Below, one piece after another: positions 8,501-20,500 of a stretch of 35,968 nucleotides of DNA. Below the pieces are notes generated by a model. The model was given only the letters and a program-made list of their open reading frames with translations, made no database searches and was not told where the DNA came from. Position numbers and translations under genes: made by a program. This stretch comes from CAYOBW01 sp964402115 (GTDB lineage: Bacteria > Verrucomicrobiota > Kiritimatiellia > UBA8416 > CAYOBW01), in assembly GCA_964402115.1 (NCBI GenBank), contig CAYOBW010000039.1, positions 1 to 35,968 on the forward strand, read 5' to 3'. The stretch's first letter is position 1. The number at the start of each line of letters is the position of its first letter.

Positions 8501-11500
8501 GAAGAGTGGTGCCGGGGCGGTGAGCGTGAACGCCGGCGGCACGCTGGCGGGCACGGGCAGCGTGGCGGGCACGACCACCGTCAACGGCGGCGGGCGGATC
8601 GCGCCGGGCGACGGCGGGGTCGGCACGCTGGCGGTGGCCGAACTCACGCTGCAGGACGGCGGCGCGCTGGTGGTTGAGTTCCGCGCGGGGTCGGCGAACG
8701 ACATGATCGATGCGGGCCCGGGCGCCGTGAACATCGCCGCCGGCGGCGTCTATCTCGTGGCCGAGGGCACGGACACCCCCTGGGCGCCGGCGACGCTGCC
8801 CGTGACGGTTAACCTGATCCGGTACGGCTCGCTGGTCGGGTCGCCGGAGGGGCTCTTCGTCCTCAACCCGGTGGCCGGCCTTAACTACATCTTCGGGACG
8901 AGCGGCAACTGGATCACCCTGACGATCGAGACGGACACGACGCCCTCCTGGACGGGCGCGGATGCGAGCCCGAACTGGAGCGTGGCCGCGAACTGGACCA
9001 ACGGTCCCGCGGCGGCGGGCGAGGGGCTGAGGTTCGGCGCGGCCTCGCCGACGGGCACGGACAACCACAACGATTTCGCCGCGGGTACGCGGTTCCGCGG
9101 CATCGCCTTCGCCAACGCCGGAAGCTACGCGTTGAGCGGCAATGCCGTGAACCTGATCGGCAGCGTGGTGAACGCCACGACGAACCGGCAGACGATCGGC
9201 CTGGAAATCGTCATGGACGGCGCAGGCCGCCTGTTCAGCGTGGCGGAAGCGGCGGGCAGCCTGACGATCAACGGTGCCGTGGGCCAGGACGGTAGCACGC
9301 GCGGGCTGACCAAGACGGGCGCCGGCACGCTGACGCTGAACGGTCCGAACACGTACGCCGGCAACACCACCGTGCTCGACGGCGCGCTGGTCATCGGCCC
9401 TGCCGGGCGGCTGAACGGCGGCGCGTATGCGGGCGCGGTCGCCTTGAGCGCCGAGCGCAGCGTCTTCGCTTACAACGGCACTGCGGATCAGACTTTGGGC
9501 GGAAACGTGACGGGGCAGGGTTCGCTCGCGAAGGGTGGCGCCGGCACCCTGACGCTGACGGGCTCGGCGGGCAGCTACACCGGTGCGACGACAATCGACG
9601 GCGGCTGGCTGCAGTTCGGCGATGGCACGGCCAGCGTCCCGCTGCTATCCAGCGCCTACGCGATTGCCGGCGGCGCGACGCTCGGCGTCAACACCCTGAG
9701 CGCGAACACCGTGGCGTCGCGGCCGAAATGGGCGGCGACGACCGGCGCGGGCACGCTGGTGCTGCGGACGGCGGGTGCGGGGATCGGCGCGGGCGACTGG
9801 GGCGCGGCGGCGCTGCCCGCCGGCTTCACCGGCACGCTGAGGATCGAGCGCGGCCGGGTGTACGCCCCGAGCGGCGCCAGCCTGGGCGGCGCGGCGGCGG
9901 TGGCCGTGGAGGCCGGCGGCCAGCTTGGCCTCTGGGCGGGCGGCACGTTCCCGCAGGCCATACGCCTGGCGGGCGCCGGCCACGGCGAAACCGACTACGA
10001 AGCGGCGCTGCGCCTGGCGGGGTACAATGCGCCCGACACGATCCTGGCCGGCGGCATCACCCTGGGCGGGGACGCGACGCTGGGGGCGGGCGGCAGCGGG
10101 GGAACAGCCGGTCAGGGCAGGGGGATCATCCGGGGCGTGATCTCCGGCGATTATGCCGTGACCTTCGGCACGGCGGCCCTTGACGGCACCGTCGTCCTGG
10201 AGACGGGGAACACCTACACTGGCGCCACCGCGCTGCGGGCCGGTGTGCTGCAACTCGCCGGCGGCGACAACCGGCTGCCTGCGGGCACCGTGCTGGACTT
10301 CGGCGGAACAACGGTCCTCGATGTCGCGGGCTTCAGCCAGACCGTGTACACCTTGATCTTCCCGGAGCTTGAAAACGTCACGGCGACCGTTACGGGGGGC
10401 GGCACCCTGCGGGTCGGCGGAGCGACGGACCTGCAAATCGGCCCCGGCGGCGTCAACGTCGGCAGCAGGACTTGCCTCACAACCCTGAACATGTCGGGAT
10501 TGAGCCGTTTCGCCTTTGACGCGCCCGCGAACGTCTTCCGCATCGGATTGAAACCGGGAACATCGAACGCCGGGGCGCTGGGTACCGTGGCCTCGGTTAC
10601 ACTGGCGAAGAGCACCACCCTTAGCGCCGCCACCCTCGCCATCGGCGATGTCGGCGCCAGCAGCCACGGCGGCACATCCGTGCTGCGCCTGGGGGCGGAC
10701 AACACCCTCCAGGTTACCGCGATCGGCGTTGCGCTCAGCGGACGCAGCAATGGGAGCCTGGAGTTCGCCGGAGGGTTGACCGATCCGGCGCTGCTCGTGC
10801 GCAACACCGACGGCGTGAGCGCGGTGTCGTCGTGGGAGATCGGCGCGGTGTCAGCCGACAGCAACACGACCTGGACGGCGGCCGCCAACCTGGCTGGGGG
10901 CAGCGTGGATGCGCTGGTGACGGGCATGACCGTGGGCAGCGCCGACACGCGCGGTGCCGCCAACCGCGCGGGCACGATCAACGCGTCATTCACGATGGGG
11001 AGAGGGAAACTTGCGGTGGGCACGCTGACGGTCGGCCTAATTGCCGGCGGCGGATCCGTTGCCGACGCCTTTGCGGCCAACGGCGCGTTCACATTGAACC
11101 ATGCGGACGGTCTGCTGGAGGCAGGCACGCTGAACCTCGCGGGGAATACCATTGCCGCCACCGGGAGCGGTGCGAAGGCCGTCACCGGCACCTTCAACCT
11201 GACGGCCGGCACGCTGAGGGCAGGGATTATCCAGAAGGGACCGCAAACCGGAAGCGCCACGGCCGTGGACGCGGCGGTCGTGTGGACCGCCGGGACAATC
11301 CGGAACTACGACGCAAGCACGGACCTGACCATCAGCAGCGGACTGACGAAGCTGGAGCTGACCGGTACAGGCCTGCATGCGTTCAACATTGACGCCAGCC
11401 GGCAGGGCACGGTCAACGCGGTCATCTCGGGCACGGGCGCGCTGACCAAACAGGGCGGGGGCATCCTGAAGCTGAATGCGGCGAACACCTACGGCGGCGC

Positions 11501-14500
11501 GACGAAGGTGGAGGGTGGAACGCTGCTGGTCAATGGCGCGCACCGGGGCGGCGGCGCGTATGCAATCAGTTCCGGAGGCACGCTGGCGGGCACGGGAAGT
11601 GTGTCGGGTACGACGACCGTCGGCAGTGGCGGACGAATCGCGCCCGGCGACGGCGGCGTGGGAACGCTGACGGTGGGCGGGCTGACGGTGCAGAACGGCG
11701 GAGCGCTGGCGTTCGAGTTCAACGCGGCGCCGGCGAACGACACGCTCGATGCGAGCGCGGGGACCGTAACCATCAACGGCGGGGGCGTTTATCTCCTTGC
11801 CGAGGGCACGACCTCCCCCTGGGCGCCTGAGGAGCTTCCCGTGACGGTCAACCTTGTCCGCTTCGGCGCGTTGGCCGGGTCGCTCGACGGGCTCCACGTT
11901 CTCACCCCCGTGGCCGGCCTGAGCTATGTCTTCGGAACCAGCGGCGCATGGATCACCCTGACGATCGCGAAGGATACGTCGCCCGCCTGGTCCGGAGGGG
12001 ATGCGAGCCCGAACTGGAGCGTGGCCGCGAACTGGAGCGAAGGCCAAGCCGTGGCGGGCGCTGGGGTGAGATTCGGGGCGGCCGCCATCACCGACGCGGA
12101 TAACAACAACGATTTCGCGCCGGGTACGCGGTTCAAGGGAATCGCCTTTGCCAACAGCGGGGTCTACACGCTGCGCGGCAACGCCGTGAACCTGATCGGC
12201 AACGTGGTGAACGCGACGGCGAACCCGCAGACGATCGGCCTCAACCTCGTCATGGACGGCGGGGACCGCGCGTTCAGCGTCATCGACGCAGCGGGCAGCC
12301 TGACGATCAGCGGCGCGGTGGGGCAGGACGCGAGTGCGCGCGGCTTGACCAAGACGGGGGCGGGCACGCTCACGCTGAACGGGCCGAACACGTACGCCGG
12401 CGGCACGGTCGTGCTGGACGGTGCGCTGGTCATCGGGGCCGCCGGGCGGCTGAGCGGAGGCACGTACGCGGGCGCGATCACGTTGAGCGTGGAGAGCAGC
12501 GCTTTTGCCTACAACAACAGCACCGCGAGTCAGACCTTGAACGGCGCCGTCACAGGGTCGGGTTCGATCTCAAAGGCGGGAACGGGCACGCTGACGCTGA
12601 ACGGGTTGAACACCTACACCGGCAACACCACGGTCCACGACGGTGCGCTGGTCATCGGCGCCACCGGACGGCTGTGCGATGGCACGTATGCGGGCGCGAT
12701 CGCGCTGGGCGCGACAACCAGCGCCTTCGCCCACAACAGCAGCACCCTGAACCAGACCCTGAGCGGCCCCATTGAGGGGTTGGGTTCGATTTCAAAGACC
12801 GGTGCCGGGACGCTGACCCTGACCGCCGCCAACACCTTCACCGGACGAACCACGCTGAACAGCGGCACGCTGATCCTGACCGGCGGCGACAACCGGCTGA
12901 ATCCCGCCTCGACGCTCTGCTTCACGGCCTCCGGCACATTGACCCTGGACCTTGTGAACCAGACGCTGGGCGAGATTCTCTTCAGCAATGCCGCGACTGC
13001 CTCGCACACGTTCGGCGGTGGCGGATCGCTGACGGTGAACGGCGCGGCCAACCTCGATATCGCGGCGAAGGCGCAGAGCATCGGGCTGACGGTGAACATG
13101 TCGGGGCTGAACGCGTTCACGTATGACAACGCGTCCGGTTTCTTCCGGGTGGGCGGGGTCTCCGGCGCCGACGATTACCGCTATTCGTGGGCCGACGTGA
13201 CGCTGCCGGCGGTCACCGCGATTACCGCGTCGTCCCTGGGGGTGGGTGACAACGGGTACGGCGGCGGCAACGCGGCCAACACGATCTGGCTGCGGCTGGG
13301 GCAGGAGAGTACGTTCCACGTCGACGCGCTGGTGATCGGGAGCCGTCTGGCCAGCGCAAGCTGCGTCTTCCGCGCGGGCCTGGAGTCGCCTTCGCTGGTG
13401 CTGCGGGGGGCAGATGGCGGCACTAGCGTCCGCACGATCGTGGTGGGGCAGCAGAACAACAATGTCGCAAACAACATCACCCACGCCTTCGATGTCTCGA
13501 CGGGCAGCCTGGATGCGCTTGCGGATACGGTGATTATTGGCCAGTCGCTGGATCGTCTCGGCACCGAGAATGGCGTTTTCAGCATGGGCGCGGGATCGCT
13601 CACGGTCACCAACGTCATGGTGGTGGGCCAGGTGCAGGCAGCCACGGCGGCCACCCGGGCCGGGGTCGGCACATTCACCTTGACCGGCGCTGGCGTGGCA
13701 CGGGTGCGGACGCTCCTGCTGGGGGACCGGCAAACGACGGTCAGCACCGCCACGACCACCGGGAGCGTGAACCTGTCCGGCGGCACGCTGTACGTGCAAA
13801 CGCTCGGGCCGGGGGCAGGCGCCGGCACGCGCAGCATCAACTGGTACAACGGCACGTTCCGGAACTACGATGAGCACACGGACCTGACGATCCGGGGCGG
13901 GCTGACCAGGCTGGAACTGCGGGGGGAGGACCTGCACGCTTTTCACATTGACGCCGGGCGCCAGGGCACCGTCAGCCAGGCCCTCTCGGGCGATGGCCCG
14001 CTGACGAAGCGGGGCGAGGGCATGCTGACGTTGACCGGCGCGAACACGTACAGCGGAGCGACGGTCGTGGAGGAGGGCGCGCTGCTGGTTTATGGCGTGC
14101 ACAGCGGCGGCGACACCTACACGGTGAACAGCGGCGCAGCGCTGGGAGGCGGGGGCAGCATCGGCGCCGCGGTGACGGTGCTGGAGGAAGGTGTGCTTGC
14201 GCCCGGAGGAACAAACGCCACGGCGGTGCTGACCGTAACCGACCTGACCCTGGGCGAGGCATCCGCGTTGAACTGGAACCAGGGCGAGTCAGGTGCAGAC
14301 CGGGTATCCATCAGCGGCACGCTGACGCTGCCGACCGAGATGACGGTCGACGTCAGCGCGCGGGGCACGGCGGAGCTGACGTATCCGGCGGTACTCCTGG
14401 ACTGCACGGGTGGCATACTGGCGGGTGCGGCGGATCTGAGCGGATGGACGGTCAACGGCGTCGGAGCGGACGTCGAGGTCAAGCTCGACGCGATCGGGCG

Positions 14501-17500
14501 GCGCGTCCTGCTGGACCGGATTCCCCGCGCACAGACATGGGGCGGAGGCGGATCGAACAGCCTCTGGACGACGGCCGGCAACTGGACGGGAGGGACGGCG
14601 CCGGTCGAGACCGACGTGCTGATCTTCACCGGTTCGAACACGTGCAACACGAACGACTTCCCGGCCGGCACGGACTTCTACGGCCTGCGCTTCGCGGCGG
14701 ACGCGGCCTCGTTCACGCTCGCGGGCAACGCCGTCGACCTCTTCGGCAATCTTGTGAGCGGAAGCACCAACCGCCAGGCCGTGGCGCATGACCTGACGCT
14801 GCCGTTTGTTGATTGCACCGTGGACACGGGCGGCGGAGCGGTGGCGATCGGCGGTGCCATAGGCGGGGAGCGCGGGCTGGTCAAGGCCGGCAACGGCACC
14901 CTGCAGCTGGCGGGGAGCAACACGTACGCCGGGGGCACGCTGCTGCTCAGCGGCACGGTCGAGCTCGGCCATTCCCACGCGCTTGGGTCCACCGGCACGG
15001 TTTCCTTCGCGGGGGGCACCCTGCGCTTCAGCGCGGCGAACAGCACGGACTATTCGGCCCGGTTCAGCACGGCGGAGGGGCAGGCGTACCAGCTGGACAC
15101 GGCCGGCCAGAATGTCGCGCTGGCCGCGGCGCTGAGCAGCGCGGGCGGCACGCTGACCAAGGGCGGCGCGGGCATGCTGACGCTCGCCGGCGCCAACAAC
15201 TATGACGGCGGGACCCGGATCGACGCCGGCGTGCTGCAGGTCGGCAGCGGCGGCGGAAGCGGGACGCTGGGCGCGGGCAGCGTGTTGAACAACGGCGCGC
15301 TCGTCTTCAACCGCAACAACCTCTACCAGGTGGACAACGTCATCAGCGGCGGCGGCAGTGTCAGGAATGCCGGCGCGTTTGTGTACCTGGACATGGCCGC
15401 CCGGAACACCTACACCGGCGGGACCTTCATAGACAGCGGCATCCTGCGGCTGCGCACGGACCTCGGCGGCGGCGCCCGGCTGGGCAGCGGCCCGGTCTCC
15501 GTCGCCGCCGGCGCCAGCTACGAGATCTGGGCGCCTGCCGCCGTCACCCTCGACAACGACCTTGTCCTCAACGGCGCCACCGGCGTGGCGGGGCGCCCGG
15601 CCCTGAACCAGAACGGCGGCAGCGGCAAAGTCACGCTCAGCGGCAGCGTGCTGCTGAATGCCACGAGCGATATTGGCCGCGGCGGATCGTCCGGCAACGA
15701 CCTGGAACTCCAGGGCGCGCTCTCCGGCCCGGGTGGCCTGATCGTTAAGGAAGTGGACCGCTCGCTGACGCTCGCGGGCGTCACCACGAACACGTACGCC
15801 GGGACCACCCGCATCGTTTCGGGCACGCTCGTGTGCGCCAAGACCGGTGGCGCGACGGCCCTCCCCGGGGCGGTCGAACTGGGCGACGGCAGCGCCGCGG
15901 TCACGCTGCGCACCTTGCAGCCCAACCAGTTCGGGCCCGCCACGGCCCTGGCCTTCCAAAACGGTTCGCAGAACGCCAAGTTCCAACTGCACGGCAACAA
16001 CCAGACGATCCACGGGCTGACGATGTCCGGCACGGCGCCGATCATCCAGAACACCGAGGCCGAGACGGGCATCGGCGATGCGACCCTGACGCTCAACCTC
16101 GCCACCAACGCCACTTGGTCCGGCTACCTGCGCAGCGCGGCGGGCGGCAGCGGCAACCTTGCGATTGCCAAGCTTGGCGCCGGCGTGCTGACGCTCAGCG
16201 GCGCGAACATCACGTATGGCGGCGCGACAACCGTGAACGGCGGCACGCTGCAGTTCGCGAACACCGGCGCGCTGAACACCCCGATCGCCAACCACGCCGT
16301 CGTCGAGATCAACGCCACCAGCGGCGACAGCTGGGTCCTCGCCAACGGGAAAGCCCTTTCGGGCAACGGCGTCTGGATCAAGACCGGCGCCGGGCGGGCC
16401 TCGTTCTACAACGCCACGCTCACCCCCTCGGGCCGGTTCGTGCTCCAGGAGGGTACCCTGCGCAACGGCAACAACGCCGGGAACTGGAGCGGCTGCACGG
16501 CGGACATGGACGTCCGCGCGGGCGCCATTCTGGACCTCTATGCTGACGCCATCTACGTGGACGAGCTCACCGGGAACGGCTTTGTGCAGAACGGCTACGG
16601 CAATGCCACGGGCCAGTCCGGGGCGTCCGCGTACATCGAGAAACTCGTCGTCGGCGTCGCCGGCGGCAGTGCCACGTTCGCCGGCGTCATCCGCGACAAC
16701 GCCGGCGGGACCGCCCCGGCCGCCGGTGCGGCCGGCGGCGGCGTGCAGTTGGAGAAGACAGGCGCGGGAACGCTCACCCTGACGGGGACGAACACCTACA
16801 CGGGGACGACGGTCGTCAACGGCGGCACGCTCACGATCAACGGCGTGAAGAGCGGCGCGGGGGCGGTTAGCGTGAACGCCGGCGGTGCGCTGGCGGGCAT
16901 GGGTCGCTTGTCGGGCATGACCACCGTCGGCAGAGGCGGACGGATCGCGCCCGGCGACGGCGGCGTGGGCACCTTGACGGTGGGCGGGCTGACGTTGCAG
17001 GACGGCTGCACGCTGGCGTTCGAGTTCAACGCGGGGCCGGCGAACGACACCATCGACGCGGGCGCGGGCGCCGTGACGCTCAACGGCGGCGTCTATCTCC
17101 TGGCCGAGGGCACGACCGCGCCCTGGGAGCCGGGATTGCCGTCCGTGACCTACAACCTGATCCGGTACGGCTCCCTCGCCGGGTCGGTGGGCACGCTCTT
17201 CGTTCTCAACCCGGCAGCGGGCCGGCACTACGTCTTCGGGGCCAGGGGCGGCTGGGTCACCGTGAGGATCGGGACGGCGCCCGCCTGGACGGGCGGGGAG
17301 GCCAGTCCGAACTGGAGCGCACCCGCGAACTGGACCGACGGTGCCGCGGCGGCAGGGCAGGTGCTGACGTTCGGAGCCGCCACGCTTACGGACACGGAGA
17401 ACGATAACGATTTCGCGGCGGGCACGCCGTTCAACGGCATCACCTTCGCCAACAACGGGATCTACACGCTCGGCGGCAATGCCGTGAACCTGGCCGGCAA

Positions 17501-20500
17501 CGTGGTGAACGGGACACCGAACGAGCAGACGATCCGCCTCGACATGGTGCTGGACGGCGCAGGCCGCGTGTTTGGCGTTACGGAGGCGGCGGGCAGCCTG
17601 ACGCTCAACGGCGCCGTGGGGCAGGACGGCAGCGCGCGGGGGCTGACCAAGACGGGCGCGGGCACGCTGACGCTCAACGGCCCGAACACCTACACCGGCG
17701 GCACCACGGTGGACGACGGCACGCTGGTCATCGGCCCGACCGGGCGGCTGAACGGCGGCACGTACGCGGGCGCGGTCATGTTAAGCACGGCTGGCAGTGT
17801 GCTCGCCTACCGCAACAGCACCGAGAACCAGACCCTGAGCGGCGTCCTTGCGGGCCCGGGGTCGGTCTCGAAGGCGGGTGCGGGCACGCTGACGCTGACG
17901 GGCGCGAACACTCACGGGGGCGTCACGACGGTGGAGGGCGGCGTGCTCCAGGTGGGGGACGGCGGTACGGCCGGCTCGCTGGCGGCGGGCAGCGCCGTTA
18001 CGATCGGCGCGGGCGGCACGCTGCGGCAGTTCCGGGGCGACGCGGCGGCGGATCTCGCGCTGGGCCACTCGGTCTCCGGCGCCGGGAACTGGTCGTTCCT
18101 CGGCACCGGCACCATCAACCAGTCCCGGTACGTGCCGGGCGGGGATTCATCCGACTTCACGGGGACCGTCATCGCGGACAGGGCGCGGATCAATGTGGAC
18201 AACTACACCAGCGATCTGGGCCGTCCGGGCGTGATTCGCGTTCTCGCCGGCGGGCAACTCTTACTGCAAAGCGCGGGGGTCTTCACCAACGCGGCGGAGA
18301 TCGCCGGAAACGGCTGGAGCGAGACGACGGGCGCGCTCGGCGCGATCCGCCTGCAGAACGGCGTCAATGCGTCCGGCGTCATCACGCTCACGGGCGACGC
18401 GCGCCTCGCGGCGCATGGGAACACGGGAACGTTGTCCGGGCGGCTGGCGGAATCAGGCGGCGCGCACGCGCTGGATTTGCGCAATACCCACACGTCCAAC
18501 GGCTCCACGCTTACGCTGCAAAACACCAGCACGCGCACGGGAATAACACAGGTGAACGACGTGATCGTTGTGGTCAACTCCAGCGCCGCATTCGGGGGAG
18601 GAAACGTCCTGCTGAACGGTTCCGTTTTGAACGCGCGGATTCAACTCGGAAACGGAGTGAACGTAACCAATTCGCTGGCCGCCGGGGGACTCGGGCTCAT
18701 CGGCGTCACGGGCCGGGGCGTGCTGGAGGTGACGGGGACGGCGGCGGCGACATGGAGCGGGCCCCTTTCCTTTGCACGGGGAACCACGGCAGGAGGGCAT
18801 TTGTACACCGACGCCGGAGCCTGGCTGACCCTGAGCGGGGCGATCACCGCACCTGTGGGGGTGGGAGTCATGCAGCGCGGTGGTAACGTAATCTACTCCG
18901 GTGGTGGTTCTTATCAGCAGCTTTGGGTCGAAGGGTGTGCCAAAGTTGGCGCGAACGACGGCCTGAACACGGATGCGGCAGTCTCGCTTGCCGCCGCCGG
19001 CACCGTCGGAACGCTCGACTTGACGGGGGTGAGCCAGACGCTGGCGGACGTGGATGTCGTCGACACACGCACGGCGACGCTAACGGGCACGGGCGGCACG
19101 CTCCGTCTTGGCGCCAACGACTTCCGGCTCGGCAGCGTTACGGAAGACGCCAAGCAGACTCTGAACGCCGGCGGTCTAACCACCCTGGTGTTCGACGGCG
19201 CGACCAAAGTCTTTAACGTAGGCCCGGCGCCGACAGGCAGCGGAGACGGCGAAATGACGATGCCGCGGAACACGCGGATCACCGCCCAGACGTTCAGCGT
19301 AGCCGACGGCGGAGGGGGCAACAATACCAGCGCGGCTTACGGAACGGTGAATCTGGGGTTGGTCAACACGATCAACGCGACGAACTTCCGTGTCGGGTAC
19401 AGCACCACGCGGACGGAGGATTACGGCACGCTGCGCTTCGCGTCCGGCCTGACGTCGCCTTCCCTGAAGATTCGGGGCACGGGCGGTGGCGACGATGACC
19501 GCGCGAACATCACCATCGGGTATTCCGCCGCCGACTCGCAGTACAACTACGGTTCCGGCACGGTGGACTTGACGACCGGCGTGACGGGTTCCACGCTCGA
19601 TGCGATGGTTGGAGCGATGGTGCTTGGGAACTTGGTTTCCGACAACGGCGGTAGCGGAGCAGTCGGCACCTTCGTCATGGGGCTGGGTACGCTTGACGCG
19701 ACGTCCATCCTGGTTGGCCGAGGCAGCGAGTCCGCGACGGGAAATGGCGTGTTCACGCTGGGCGGCGCGGGGACGGTCAAAGCAGGCACGCTGACGCTGG
19801 GCGAGCGCCTGAGTGGAACCGTGAACGCGACATTCAACCTGAACGGCGGCGGTACGTTGCGCGCGCAGAAGATCGGGCCGGGCGCCGGCACGGCTGCGCG
19901 CAACTTCAACTGGAATGACGGCACGATCCGCAACTACGACGACAGTACGGACCTGACGATCGCGAGCGGGCTGACGAGGCTGGAGCTGCTCGGGGCGGGC
20001 CGGCACGCGTTCGACATCGACGCCGACCGCCAGGGCACGGTGAATCAGGCCGTCTCGGGCGCGGGCGCGCTGACGAAGACCGGCGCGGGTACGCTGACAT
20101 TGACCGGCGCGAACACGTACGGCGGGGCGACGAGCGTGGAGGGTGGGGCGCTGCTCGTCAACGGCGCGCACACCGGCGGCGGGGCGACGACGGTGAGCAC
20201 CAACTCCACGCTGGGCGGGACGGGCCGCATCGCGGGTGCGCTGACCGTGCGCGGCGGCGGAGCACTGGTGCCGGCCGGGGAGGGCGCGGCGGGCGCCTTT
20301 ACGGTTGGCGGGGATGCGACCTTCGAGCCGGACGCCGTGCTGCGCGTCGAGTGCGGCCCCGCAACCAACGACGTGGCGGTGGTCGCGGGCAAGCTGGCGC
20401 TGTCGGAGCGGATGACGGTGAACATCGCGGCGCTGGAGGGCGCGCGGCTGCCGTCGCGAGTGGTTCTCTTCCGGTATGGAACCGTGGCGGCGCCGTCCGG

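Noticed and set aside
14289..17228. Long antisense open frames across the giant genes, such as a 979-codon frame on the minus strand
   Set aside because: They lie opposite well-supported repeat-rich coding sequence, have Arg/Ala/Gly-rich low-complexity translations, no domains and no ribosome sites. High GC content makes such shadows common.
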